Origin: Bosea sp. (in: a-proteobacteria)
GTDB taxonomy: Bacteria > Pseudomonadota > Alphaproteobacteria > Rhizobiales > Beijerinckiaceae
Length of the DNA: 64,000 nucleotides
Direction of reading: 5' to 3'
Assembly (NCBI RefSeq): GCF_023953965.1
Contig: NZ_JAMLIX010000001.1
Location: 2,728,501 to 2,792,500, forward strand
The notes beneath the pieces are model-generated. The model made no database searches and was not told where the DNA came from. It was given only the letters and a program-made list of their open reading frames with translations. The translations under genes and the position numbers were made by a program. Of the stretch, positions 39,691 through 48,040 are shown in pieces; within the stretch, counting starts at the first letter, position 1, and each line of letters begins with the position of its first letter.

Positions 39691-40428
39691 TCAGGCCGGC
39701 TCGGGCGCGAGGCCGCGCTCGCGCTCGATCGCGTCCCAGGCGGCGTTGATGGCCGCAAGGCGGCGTGTCGCGATGGCGACCGCCTCCTCGGGCAGGCCGC
39801 GGGCGATCTCGCGGTCGGGATGGGTCTCGGCGACGAGGCGCCGGTATGCCCGCTTCAGCACGGCGTCGTCCATGTCGCGGCTCAAGCCCAGCACGAGATA
39901 GGGGTCCTCCGGCCGGCGGGCGTGGCGCGCCTCGATCCGGGCGAAATCCTTGGCCCCGATGCCGAAGATGCCGGCAACCGCCATCAGATAGGCATGCTCC
40001 GCCTCGTGGATCGCGCCATCGGCGGCGGCGATCAGGAAAAGCCCGTCGAGCACGTCTTCCAGCAGGGCGGGCTCGTCCTTGAAGGCGGCGGCGATCTGCG
40101 CGGCATAGGCCTCGAAGCCGGCGCTGGTCTGCCGGGCGAGGTCGAACAGGCGTTCAATGCGCTCGCGCTCCTCGGGCGGAACCACGACGATGCGGCGGAA
40201 GGCGGCGACCTCCTCGCTGGTCACGACGCCGTCCGAGCGCGCCATCTTGGCGGCGAGCGCGACGAGGCCCGTGGTGAAGACGAGCTCGCGCGGCGCCGGG
40301 CCGAAGGGCGCGCCCTCGCGATCGACCAGGACATGGCCGGCGAGCGCGCCCACGAGCGCGCCCAGCGGCCCGCCGAGCATGAGCCCGAGCCCGCCGCCGC
40401 CGAGCGCGCCCCAGAAAGAGGAAGCCAT
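39691..40428 (-). CDS. djlA: DjlA-like co-chaperone (TerB plus J domain)
   Basis: A 245-aa protein. A Gly-rich hydrophobic N-terminal segment (GALGGGGLGLMLGGPLGALV) probably anchors it to the membrane. A TerB-like helical domain spans about 48-140 (VALAAKMARSDGVVTSEE, LFLIAAADGAIHEAE). The C-terminal J domain begins DPYLVLGLSRDMDDAVLKRA and keeps the HPD triad in VAETHPDRE. Domain order equals DjlA, which stimulates DnaK ATPase at the membrane. The ATG at 40428 is preferred; an in-frame TTG at 40482 exists. Confidence 0.87.
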   Translation of the reverse strand: MASSFWGALGGGGLGLMLGGPLGALVGALAGHVLVDREGAPFGPAPRELVFTTGLVALAAKMARSDGVVTSEEVAAFRRIVVVPPEERERIERLFDLARQTSAGFEAYAAQIAAAFKDEPALLEDVLDGLFLIAAADGAIHEAEHAYLMAVAGIFGIGAKDFARIEARHARRPEDPYLVLGLSRDMDDAVLKRAYRRLVAETHPDREIARGLPEEAVAIATRRLAAINAAWDAIERERGLAPEPA

Positions 40429-40783
40429 CACAAAAGCCGATCCGGTTAAATCCGCTCCGCGGATGATGGGAGAAGGGGACAACGCCGCGCAAGAGCGCCC
40501 GGTGCGACGGCCTGCCGCGCTTGAAAAAGCGTTTCCGGCCGAGATTGCGGCGGAAATGCGGCAGGGCCGGGGCCTGCTTGATTCGCATCCGGCGGCTGGA
40601 AGCCGGCGAAGTTTTTCAGCGTGACGAATACATATGGATACTGGATCGTTAAATATAGAATAAATTCCTGTTGGCGGCTATTGTTGTATGTTTTCCGGTC
40701 GAACGTGCCGGATTATCGACACATTCGACCATCAATTGACCCTGCCCATCGGCCAGTCATGGCTCAACAGGGTTCAGTTCGAC
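40429..40783. other. Intergenic region upstream of lytic transglycosylase gene
   Basis: There is no credible gene. The left half is GC-rich; 40620-40700 is markedly AT-rich (GTTAAATATAGAATAAATT and TTGTTGTATG) and is the likely promoter zone for the downstream gene. No terminator or RNA motif is recognised. Confidence 0.5.
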
Positions 40784-41401
40784 ATGCGATATATCTGTGG
40801 CGGTCTCGTGGGCGCGTGCCTGATTAGCCTCTCCGGGGTGGCCCTGGCCGAGGATCTCGTCAACGCGGAAACGGACCCCAGAGCGCTCGTCGTTCGCGAT
40901 GCCGAGATCGCCCGCGCCAAGGCCGGCGGGGCCGAGGGCGAGGAGGCGCCGCACGCCGAGGCGCCGGTGGCGGCGCCCGCGGCCAAGGCCGAGCCGCGCG
41001 CGAGCCGCGCCCTGGCTGCTCCGGCCGGCTCCGAGGGCATCCGGGCGATCGTCGCGCGCCATGCCGCCGCCAACGGCGTGCCGTTCTCGCTCGCCGACGC
41101 CGTCATCCGCGTCGAGAGCCGCTATAATCCGCGTGCTGCGCACGCCGGCAATTACGGGTTGATGCAGATCCGCCACCAGACGGCGCGCGGCATGGGCTAT
41201 ACCGGCGGCGCCGGCGGGCTGCTCGATGCCGAGACCAATGCCCGCTACGGCATGAAATATCTGGCCCTGGCCTACAAGCTCGCCGGCGGCGACACCTGTC
41301 GCACGATCATGAAGTACCAGAGCGGCCACATGGCGACCCGGATGAGCGGCGCCAATCGCGTCTACTGTGCCAAGGTGCGCACGATCAGCGCGCGCAACTG
41401 A
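40784..41401 (+). CDS. Small lytic transglycosylase (SLT domain)
   Basis: A 205-aa exported peptidoglycan lytic transglycosylase. The signal peptide is RYICGGLVGACLISLSGVAL, with cleavage near ALA-ED. An Ala/Glu-rich spacer runs to about 80, then the SLT domain with catalytic Glu111 in AVIRVESRYNPRAAH, the GLMQI motif (NYGLMQIRHQTARGMGY) and ETNARYGMKYLALAY. The start at 40784 places the signal peptide at the N-terminus; an in-frame upstream start would bury it. Closely related proteins are common in Rhizobiales. Confidence 0.88.
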   Translation: MRYICGGLVGACLISLSGVALAEDLVNAETDPRALVVRDAEIARAKAGGAEGEEAPHAEAPVAAPAAKAEPRASRALAAPAGSEGIRAIVARHAAANGVPFSLADAVIRVESRYNPRAAHAGNYGLMQIRHQTARGMGYTGGAGGLLDAETNARYGMKYLALAYKLAGGDTCRTIMKYQSGHMATRMSGANRVYCAKVRTISARN

Positions 41402-41419
41402 TCCATGCTTTTATCTTAC

Positions 41420-41463
41420 GCATTTTCTTCACGCGAACCGGTATCCACTTCGCTCGAAAATGC
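41420..41463. repeat. Dispersed palindromic repeat (CCGGTATCCACTT family)
   Basis: Perfect 8-bp arms GCATTTTC (41420-41427) and GAAAATGC (41456-41463) enclose a core with CCGGTATCCACTT. It lies between the transglycosylase gene and rnpB, about 45 nt before the RNA. The same architecture and core occur at 50566-50612 and, inverted, at 63697-63744. Confidence 0.75.
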
Positions 41464-41507
41464 TCTCGGTGCGCTTGACGCCGGGCGCGCCAGCGCGCAT
41501 CTCCCTC

Positions 41508-41906
41508 CTCGCCAGTCGGCCGGACGGCCGCTCTCGCTCGCGAGGGAGGAAAGTCCGGGCTCCACGGAAACACGGTGCCGGATAACGTCCGGCGGGGGCG
41601 ACCCCAGGGAAAGCGCCACAGAGATCGAACCGCCGCGGGCTTTCAGCGCGCGGTAAGGGTGAAAAGGTGCGGTAAGAGCGCACCGCGGACCCGGCAACGG
41701 GGACGGCATGGCAAGCCCCACCGGGAGCAAAACCGAATAGGGACGATGCTCTCCGCGCAAGCGGGGAGGGGCGAGTTTTCGAGCCTTGTCGTCCGGGTTG
41801 GTTGCTCGAGGCGCGCAGCGATGCGCGTCCCAGAGGAATGGCCGTCACGTTGCCGGAGAAATTCGGCAGCCATCCAGAACCCGGCTTACAGGCCGACTGG
41901 CGCTTG
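41508..41906 (+). ncRNA. rnpB: RNase P RNA (class A)
   Basis: This is the catalytic RNA that matures tRNA 5' ends. The universal 5' P4/J motif GAGGAAAGTCCGGGCTCC is at about 41546-41563, and the 3' partner CCAGAACCCGGCTTACAGG is at about 41874-41892. The P1 helix closes exactly: CGCCAGTCGGCC (41510-41521) pairs with GGCCGACTGGCG (41891-41902). The conserved internal CACAGAGA-type and GGTAAGGGTGAAAAGGTG segments also match. Ends are estimated from P1 and may be off by a few nucleotides. Confidence 0.96.
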
Positions 41907-42063
41907 ATGCTCGTAATTCTACTCCGGCGGGCATCTGAAGCGATCACCTGCGCTTCCGGTGCTCACGGACCGATGTCCGCTGCGCTCCGGTTCTCGGCGA
42001 CCGCTCCAGCTACCGCGCCGGAGCGAATTTCCGAGCATCAGGCACCCTGCCCGGTCGTGATCC

Positions 42064-42082
42064 AAAAGCCCTCAACGGGCTG
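42064..42082 (-). terminator. Terminator of ohr
   Basis: On the minus strand, AGCCC-GTTGA-GGGCT followed by TTT forms a compact stem-loop directly after the ohr stop codon (stem 42067-42081). Confidence 0.6.
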
Positions 42083-42505
42083 TCAGGCCACCGTCGTCTC
42101 GACCGGGATGTTGCCCTTCGTCGCGTGCGAATAGGGGCAGACGACATGGGCCTTCTTCACCAGATCCTCGGCCACGGCCTTGTCGAGGCCCGGCAGCGAG
42201 ACGGTCAGCTTCGCGGTGATGCCGAAGCCCTGGCCGTCGTCGCGCGGGCCGATGCCGATATCGGCCGAGACCTTGGCGTCGTCGGGGATCGTCACCTTCT
42301 CCTTGCCGGCGGCGAATTTGAGCGCGCCGAGGAAGCAGGCCGAATAGCCCATCGCGAAAAGCTGCTCGGGATTGGCGCCGTCGCCGCCGCCCCCGCCGAG
42401 CTCCTTGGGCGTGTTCAGCACGAGCTCGACATTGCCGGTATCGGTCCTCGCCTTGCCTTCGCGGCCGCCGGTCGCGGAACCGTGGGCGGTGTAGAGGGTC
42501 TTCAT
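42083..42505 (-). CDS. ohr: Organic hydroperoxide resistance protein Ohr
   Basis: A 140-aa thiol peroxidase of the OsmC/Ohr family that reduces organic hydroperoxides. It begins KTLYTAHGSATGGREGKA. The peroxidatic Cys57 lies in AMGYSACFLGAL and the resolving Cys123 in VVCPYSHATKGN. The ATG at 42505 has an AAGGAGA Shine-Dalgarno. The usual OhrR regulator gene is not adjacent in this window. Ohr rather than OsmC is supported by the short N-terminus and the VVCPYSHATKGN motif. Confidence 0.95.
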   Translation of the reverse strand: MKTLYTAHGSATGGREGKARTDTGNVELVLNTPKELGGGGGDGANPEQLFAMGYSACFLGALKFAAGKEKVTIPDDAKVSADIGIGPRDDGQGFGITAKLTVSLPGLDKAVAEDLVKKAHVVCPYSHATKGNIPVETTVA

Positions 42506-42917
42506 GATCGGTCTCCTTGCTGAAACGCGCCGCCGGTCCAAATTCCGCCGGGCGGCGCACTCTACGACAGGCGGCGCGCCCGGCCGGAAATTTTTCGCAA
42601 GCCGGGCGTCTCGCACCGCCGGGCGCCCGGCCGGCCGATGCCGAATTGCGCGTGCTTACGGATACTTAACCTTAACGGGATGTGATGCGGAAGAGTTCCC
42701 GCGGAGGCGTTGTCACGCCTGCGATTCCATTGACGCCCATAATCGCCCATGCTATCCCAAATCATCCCGTCGAAGCCGGCAGGCAAACCCAGGGTCAGGC
42801 TCCGTGTGCCGCGCGGAAACTGGCGTGCGGGCGTGCCTTGCCCGCCTCGACGGGAAGTCCTTTTGCCGCTTTCCCCTCTGCGCGGCGGCGCCTTGAAGAT
42901 CAGGCCGGGAGGCGGCG
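42506..42917. other. Intergenic control region between ohr and the dcw cluster
   Basis: A 412-nt non-coding gap that holds divergent promoters. It contains a TTAACCTTAAC motif at about 42667 and the MraZ-box array with promoter at 42725-42769. From there to the mraZ start is a leader of about 150 nt, with no riboswitch recognised. Confidence 0.6.
42725..42769. promoter_or_regulatory. MraZ-box array overlapping dcw promoter
   Basis: Reading the minus strand, TGGG-type pentamers recur every 10 bp: imperfect CGGGA (42765-42769), perfect TGGGA (42755-42759), TGGGC (42745-42749) and TGGGC (42735-42739), and imperfect TGGAA (42725-42729). E. coli MraZ recognises direct TGGGN repeats separated by 5 nt upstream of mraZ. 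On the plus strand TTGACG (42730-42735) and TATCCC (42753-42758), 17 bp apart, form a sigma70-like promoter wholly covered by the array, fitting autorepression. Confidence 0.8.
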
Positions 42918-43394
42918 TTGACGGACCGCTTCGTCTCGAACTTCACCAACCGGCTCGACGCCAAGGGGCGCGTCTCGATTCCCTCGGGCTTCCGCGCGGT
43001 GCTGGCGAAGGACGGCTACGAGGGGCTTTATGTCCATCAGGCGCTCGACCTGCCGGCGCTCGATGCCGGCGGCAATGCGCTGAGGGCGACGATCGACGAC
43101 ATCCTGGCGCGCTTCTCGCCGTTCTCGGACGAGTGGGAGCTGCTCTCGACGGCGCTGAACGGCACCTCGGAGGTGCTGAAGGTCGACCCCGAGGGGCGGA
43201 TGGTGCTGAGCGAGGCGCTGAAGGCGCATGCCGGCATCGGCGACACCGTGACCTTCGTCGGCCATGGCCACAAATTCCAGATCTGGGAGCCGGAGCGGTT
43301 CCGCGCCCATCTCGACGCGGCCCGCAGCCGCCTGCGCGACGTGAAGCGCGCACTCGGCGGATTGACGGCGCCGGCGGCGGGTGCCGGCCCATGA
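42918..43394 (+). CDS. mraZ: Transcriptional regulator MraZ
   Basis: A 158-aa AbrB-like DNA-binding protein with two SpoVT/AbrB-type repeats: FVSNFTNRLDAKGRVSIPSG (about 6-25) and VDPEGRMVLSEALKAHAGI (about 90-108). It represses its own dcw promoter in E. coli, consistent with the TGGG array upstream. The start is TTG at 42918, with GGGAGG 6 nt upstream; no ATG fits the conserved N-terminus. It overlaps rsmH by 4 nt. Confidence 0.94.
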   Translation: MTDRFVSNFTNRLDAKGRVSIPSGFRAVLAKDGYEGLYVHQALDLPALDAGGNALRATIDDILARFSPFSDEWELLSTALNGTSEVLKVDPEGRMVLSEALKAHAGIGDTVTFVGHGHKFQIWEPERFRAHLDAARSRLRDVKRALGGLTAPAAGAGP

Positions 43395-44407
43395 CGGACC
43401 AGGGCGGAGCGGCTCGTCATGTGCCCGTGCTGCTTGCCGAGGTGATCGCCGCGCTCGCGCCGCGGGCGGGCGGGCGCTATCTCGACGGCACCTTCGGAGC
43501 CGGCGGCTATGCCCGCGCGATCCTCGAGGCCGCGCCCGGCGCGATCCTGCTCGGGCTCGACCGCGATCCCTCCGCGATCGCCGGCGGGGCCGATCTCGTA
43601 GCAGCGATGGAAGGGCGGCTCACCCTGTCGCAGGCCAATTTCGGCGAGCTGGCGGAGGAGGCGGAGCGCTTCAGGATGGTTCCGCTCGACGGCGTCGTGC
43701 TCGATATCGGCGTCTCTTCCATGCAGATCGATCAGGCGGAGCGCGGCTTTTCCTTCCGCTTCGACGGGCCGCTCGACATGCGCATGAGCGGCAGCGGGCA
43801 GAGCGCCGCCGACCTCGTCAACGAGGCCGAGGAGGGGCTCCTCGCCAATATCTTCTACCACTATGGCGAGGAGCGCCGCTCGCGCGCCGTGGCGCGGGCC
43901 GTGATCGAGGCGCGCCGCAAGGCGCCGATCGCGACGACGAAGCAGCTCGCCGATCTCGTCGCCGGCATCGTGCGGGGCGAGCCCGGCGGGGCGCATCCGG
44001 CGACGCGCGTCTTCCAGGCGCTGCGCATCGCGGTCAACGACGAGCTGGGTGAATTGGTCAGGGCGCTGCACGCGGCCGAAGCCGTGCTGAAGCCGGGCGG
44101 GCGGCTCGTCGTGGTGACCTTCCATTCGCTGGAGGACCGCATCGTCAAGCAGTTCCTCTCCGAGCGTTCCGGCCGGGTGCCGGCGGGCTCGCGCCATGCC
44201 CCGGCGGTCGCGGCCGCGCGGCCGACCTTCAGGCTCATCGAGAAGGGTGCGGTTACGCCGTCGGAGGCCGAGATGCGGGCCAATCCGCGGGCGCGCTCGG
44301 CCAAGCTGCGCGCCGCCGAGCGCAACGAGGCGCCGGCGCGCCGGGCCGAGGCCGGGCTCGTCGCACTCTCCACCGTTCCCGATCCGCAGCCGCGCCGGAG
44401 ACCCTGA
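43391..44407 (+). CDS. rsmH: 16S rRNA (cytosine1402-N4)-methyltransferase RsmH
   Basis: A 338-aa SAM-dependent enzyme (formerly MraW). ARHVPVLLAEVIAAL opens the protein. The SAM motif is YLDGTFGAGGYARAIL with LGLDRDPSAI. VVLDIGVSSMQIDQAERGFS, GPLDMRMSG and VVTFHSLEDRIVKQF are all conserved. It methylates C1402 in the ribosomal P site. The ATG overlaps the mraZ stop. Confidence 0.96.
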   Translation: MTDQGGAARHVPVLLAEVIAALAPRAGGRYLDGTFGAGGYARAILEAAPGAILLGLDRDPSAIAGGADLVAAMEGRLTLSQANFGELAEEAERFRMVPLDGVVLDIGVSSMQIDQAERGFSFRFDGPLDMRMSGSGQSAADLVNEAEEGLLANIFYHYGEERRSRAVARAVIEARRKAPIATTKQLADLVAGIVRGEPGGAHPATRVFQALRIAVNDELGELVRALHAAEAVLKPGGRLVVVTFHSLEDRIVKQFLSERSGRVPAGSRHAPAVAAARPTFRLIEKGAVTPSEAEMRANPRARSAKLRAAERNEAPARRAEAGLVALSTVPDPQPRRRP

Positions 44408-44409
44408 GC

Positions 44410-44796
44410 GTGATCAAGCTCCTGCATGTCATCGCCATCGGCGCGCTGGTCTCCTCGGCGGTCTATGCCTATTCGATCAAATACGAGACGACGCTGGCGA
44501 CCGAGCATCTCCAGAAGCTCAAGGCCAAGACCCAGCGCGAGCGCGACGCGATCCAGGTGCTCAAGGCCGAGTGGCAGTTCCTCAACCGGCCCGACCGGGT
44601 GCAGATGCTGGCCGAGCGCCATCTCGACCTCCAGCCCTTCGTGGTGACGCAGGTGGTCAAGCCCTCCGACATCCCCAACCGCGGACCGAAGGTCGATGCC
44701 ATCGGCCGCAAGCTCGAGGATCTCGGCCTCGGCCTGCCGACCGAGACGCCGCGGGAGCGCAAGGCGAGCGCGACGACGCCGGGAGCCACGCCATGA
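44410..44796 (+). CDS. ftsL: Cell division protein FtsL
   Basis: A 128-aa bitopic membrane protein. It has one TM helix (LLHVIAIGALVSSAVYAYSI, residues 4-23), then a periplasmic coiled coil (ATEHLQKLKAKTQRERDAIQ) followed by LNRPDRVQMLAERHL. FtsL joins FtsB and FtsQ to activate FtsWI. The start is GTG at 44410, 2 nt after the rsmH stop. Identification rests on topology, length and position between rsmH and ftsI. Confidence 0.9.
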   Translation: MIKLLHVIAIGALVSSAVYAYSIKYETTLATEHLQKLKAKTQRERDAIQVLKAEWQFLNRPDRVQMLAERHLDLQPFVVTQVVKPSDIPNRGPKVDAIGRKLEDLGLGLPTETPRERKASATTPGATP

Positions 44797-46559
44797 GCCA
44801 GTCGACGGAGCGGGAGCCGCAGGCCGAGGCGGCCGCAGGAAGCCCTCGGCGCGGGCGTCTGGCCTGGCTTGGCGACGTCTTCCGCATGAGCGGGGAGAAG
44901 AGCGAGCCGCGCGTCGGCCTCGTCATCCTGTGCTTCTCGGCGCTGTTCCTCGCCATCACCGGGCGGCTGGTCTATCTCGGCGTCGCGCCGAACGAGCAGG
45001 TGGGCCTGCGCCGCGCCACCTCCAACGCGATCTCCGCCGCAAGGCCCGACATCGTCGACCGCAACGGCGAGGTGATGGCGACCGATATCCGCACCGTCTC
45101 GGTCTTCGCCGAGCCGCGCCGCATCCTCGACAAGGACGAGGCGACCGAGCTCCTGACCGCCGTGCTGCCGGACCTCGACGCCAAGGAGCTGCGCGACAAG
45201 CTCGGCACCAAGAAGGGCTTCGTCTGGGTCAAGCGCGAGATCACCCCGCGCCAGCAGGCCGAGGTGCACCGGCTCGGCATCCCCGGCGTCGGCTTCGTGC
45301 CGGAGAACAAGCGCGTCTATCCCAACGGCACCGCCGCCGCGCATGTGCTGGGCTTCGCCAATATCGACAATGTCGGCATCGCCGGCATCGAGAAATACAT
45401 CGACTCGCAAGGGTTGCAGGACCTGAACGGCGCGGGGCTGGCGACGGAAGCCTCCGACCTGAAGCCGGTCAAGCTCTCGATCGACCTGCGCGTCCAGCAC
45501 CTGCTGCGCGACGAACTCGCCAAGGGCATCGAACGCTTCAAGGCGATCGCCGCGGCCGGCGCGATCTTGGACGTGAATACGGGCGAGGTGATCGCGCTGG
45601 TCTCGCTGCCCGATTTCGATCCCGGCAACCCGATCGACGCGCAGGAGGACGACCGGATCAACCGGATGAATGTCGGCGTCTACGAGATGGGCTCGACCTT
45701 CAAGGCGCTGACCATCGCGATGGCGCTCGATTCCGGCAAGGTCAACATCAATTCGAGCTTCTCGACCGCCGGCGGCATGATGCGGTTCGGCCGGCAGGTC
45801 ATCAAGGAGTACCACGGCACGGGCCGCACGCTGACCGTGCCCGAGGTCTTCCTGCATTCGTCTAACATGGGCTCGATCAAGATGGCGCTGGCCGTCGGCG
45901 TCGAGGGTCACAAGGCGTTCCTCAGGAAGATGATGCAGCTCGACCGGATGACGACGGAGCTGCCGGAAAGCGCCGCCCCGATCGTCCCGCAGCGCTGGGG
46001 CGAGATCAACACCGCGACCATTGCCTTCGGCCACGGCCTTGCGGTTGCCCCGATCCAGGCGCTGGCGGCGGTGGCCGCGCTGGTCAATGGCGGCTACCTG
46101 ATGAAGCCGACCTTCCTGAAGCGCACCGAGGAGGAGGCGCGCAAGGTCGCGACGCGCGTCATCAAGCCCGAGACCTCCGAGGCGATGCGCTTCATCATGC
46201 GGCTCAACGGCGAGAAGGGCTCGGCCCGCAAGGCCAATATCGAAGGCTATTTCGTCGGCGGCAAGACCGGCACGGCCGAGAAGGTCATCAAGGGCCGCTA
46301 CGCCAAGAACAGGAACTTCACGACCTTCACGGCGATTGCACCCTCCGACAAGCCGAAATACCTGTTCCTGGCGATCTATGACGAGCCGAAGGGCTATGCC
46401 GAGAGCGGCGGCTATTCGACCGCGGCCTGGAATGCCGGCGTCACCACGGGCAAGGTGATCGAGCGCGCCGCGCCGATCCTGGGCCTCACGCCGCGCTTCG
46501 AGCCGCCGCCGTCGCCGTTCCCGCTGATGGCGCGGCTCGGCGCCTGGGGTTCGCGGTAG
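44793..46559 (+). CDS. ftsI: Peptidoglycan transpeptidase FtsI (PBP3)
   Basis: A 588-aa class B penicillin-binding protein for septal cross-linking. It has a short cytoplasmic N-terminus, one TM helix (VGLVILCFSALFLAITGRLV), then a pedestal domain starting ARPDIVDRNGEVMATDI. The transpeptidase catalytic motifs are S301-x-x-K304 (GSTFKA), S356-S-N (HSSNMG) and K491-T-G (GGKTGTAEK). The ATG overlaps ftsL by 4 nt. The partner glycosyltransferase FtsW is at 52153. Confidence 0.97.
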   Translation: MSQSTEREPQAEAAAGSPRRGRLAWLGDVFRMSGEKSEPRVGLVILCFSALFLAITGRLVYLGVAPNEQVGLRRATSNAISAARPDIVDRNGEVMATDIRTVSVFAEPRRILDKDEATELLTAVLPDLDAKELRDKLGTKKGFVWVKREITPRQQAEVHRLGIPGVGFVPENKRVYPNGTAAAHVLGFANIDNVGIAGIEKYIDSQGLQDLNGAGLATEASDLKPVKLSIDLRVQHLLRDELAKGIERFKAIAAAGAILDVNTGEVIALVSLPDFDPGNPIDAQEDDRINRMNVGVYEMGSTFKALTIAMALDSGKVNINSSFSTAGGMMRFGRQVIKEYHGTGRTLTVPEVFLHSSNMGSIKMALAVGVEGHKAFLRKMMQLDRMTTELPESAAPIVPQRWGEINTATIAFGHGLAVAPIQALAAVAALVNGGYLMKPTFLKRTEEEARKVATRVIKPETSEAMRFIMRLNGEKGSARKANIEGYFVGGKTGTAEKVIKGRYAKNRNFTTFTAIAPSDKPKYLFLAIYDEPKGYAESGGYSTAAWNAGVTTGKVIERAAPILGLTPRFEPPPSPFPLMARLGAWGSR

Positions 46560-46579
46560 CGCAGTCTATAACGGTGGCC

Positions 46580-48040
46580 ATGACGATGACCGGATACAGC
46601 CTCGGAGACCTCTTCCCCGAGATGTTCGAGGCCGAGGCCGCCAGCCAGCCGGTGCACGGCGTCGCCTTCGACAGCCGCAAGGTGACGGGGGACGACGTCT
46701 TCGTCGCGCTCGCGGGCGCCAAGGCGGACGGCGCGCGCTTCATCATGGACGCGGTCGGACATGGCGCCGTCGCGATCGTCTCGGGCGGTCCGCGCCCGGC
46801 CGAGCTGCCGGCCGGCGTCGCCTTCGCGCAGGTCGAGGATCCGCGGCTCGCGCTGGCGCTGGCGGCGGCGAAGCTGCATCCGCGCCAGCCTGAGACCATC
46901 GTCGCGGTGACTGGCACGAGCGGCAAATCCTCGGTGGCCGATTTCACCCGGCAGATCTTCCAGAAGCTCGGCCGTGAAGCGGCGAGCGTCGGCACGATCG
47001 GCGTGGTGACGGGCAAGGGCGCCGATTACGGCTCGCTGACCACGCCCGACCCGCTCTCGCTGCACGAAACGCTCGACAGACTGGCCGGGGAGGGCATCAC
47101 GCATCTCGCCATGGAGGCTTCCTCGCACGGGCTCGACCAGCGCCGCCTCGACGGGGTGCGGTTGAAGGCCGGCGCCTTCCTCAATCTCGGGCGCGATCAT
47201 CTCGATTATCATCCGACCGTCGCGGACTATCTCGCCGCGAAGTTGAGGCTCTGGGAGCTGCTGCCGGATGGCGCTCCGGTGGTGATCAACCGTGACGAGC
47301 CCTATGCGCGGGAGGCGGCCGAGGCCGCGGTCGCGAAGGGACATCCGATCATCGGCATCGGCCGCAAGGGCGAGACGCTCCGGCTCATCGCCAACGAGCG
47401 CGACGGCTTCTCGCAGCGCCTGACGGTCGGCTTCGACGGGCGCGAGCTGTCGGTGGCCTTGCCGCTGGTCGGCGATTTCATGGCCGGCAACGCGATGGTC
47501 GCCGCCGGGCTCGCCATCGCCACCGGCGAAGACAAGGTGGGGTCGCTCGAGGCGATTGCCGGTCTGACGGGCGTCGCCGGACGGCTGGAGCGCGTCGGCG
47601 AGGCGAATGGCGGGCTCGTCGTCGTCGATTATGCCCATAAGCCCGATGCGCTCGCGGCGGTGCTTGCGACCTTGCGGCCCTATGCGACCGGGCGGCTGAT
47701 CTGCGTCTTCGGCTGCGGCGGCGATCGCGACAAGGGCAAGCGCCCGCTGATGGGGGCGATCGCGGCCGAGAAGGCCGACATCGCCATCGTCACCGACGAC
47801 AATCCGCGCAGCGAAAACCCGGCGACGATCCGGGCCGCGATCCTGGCCGCCTCGCCGAGGCTTGCCGAGATCGGCGACCGCGAGGAGGCGATCCGCGCCG
47901 CGGTCGGGATGTTGAAGCCCGGGGATCTTCTGGTGGTGGCCGGAAAAGGCCATGAAACCGGCCAGATCATCGGCGAGCGCACGCTGCCCTTCTCGGATCA
48001 CGACGTGGTTCGCAAGGCGCTATCGGAGATCACGAGATGA
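46580..48040 (+). CDS. murE: UDP-MurNAc-L-Ala-D-Glu:meso-diaminopimelate ligase
   Basis: A 486-aa cytoplasmic Mur ligase that adds the third stem residue. The ATP P-loop is TGTSGKSSVADF, with LTTPDPLSLHETL, MEASSHGLDQRRLDG and VVDYAHKPDALAAVL. The DDNPRSENP motif marks meso-DAP specificity. In-frame GTG 46574 and ATG 46580 or 46586 are all possible starts; ATG 46580 is used. It follows ftsI by 20 nt and overlaps murF by 4 nt. Confidence 0.96.
   Translation: MTMTGYSLGDLFPEMFEAEAASQPVHGVAFDSRKVTGDDVFVALAGAKADGARFIMDAVGHGAVAIVSGGPRPAELPAGVAFAQVEDPRLALALAAAKLHPRQPETIVAVTGTSGKSSVADFTRQIFQKLGREAASVGTIGVVTGKGADYGSLTTPDPLSLHETLDRLAGEGITHLAMEASSHGLDQRRLDGVRLKAGAFLNLGRDHLDYHPTVADYLAAKLRLWELLPDGAPVVINRDEPYAREAAEAAVAKGHPIIGIGRKGETLRLIANERDGFSQRLTVGFDGRELSVALPLVGDFMAGNAMVAAGLAIATGEDKVGSLEAIAGLTGVAGRLERVGEANGGLVVVDYAHKPDALAAVLATLRPYATGRLICVFGCGGDRDKGKRPLMGAIAAEKADIAIVTDDNPRSENPATIRAAILAASPRLAEIGDREEAIRAAVGMLKPGDLLVVAGKGHETGQIIGERTLPFSDHDVVRKALSEITR

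Noticed and set aside
40621..40827. A short plus-strand frame before the transglycosylase gene
   Set aside because: It lies in the AT-rich promoter zone, lacks coding bias and overlaps the signal peptide of the next gene in another frame.
41467..41907. Several short open frames over 41.4-41.9 kb
   Set aside because: They coincide with the RNase P RNA, whose P1 helix and universal motifs match exactly.
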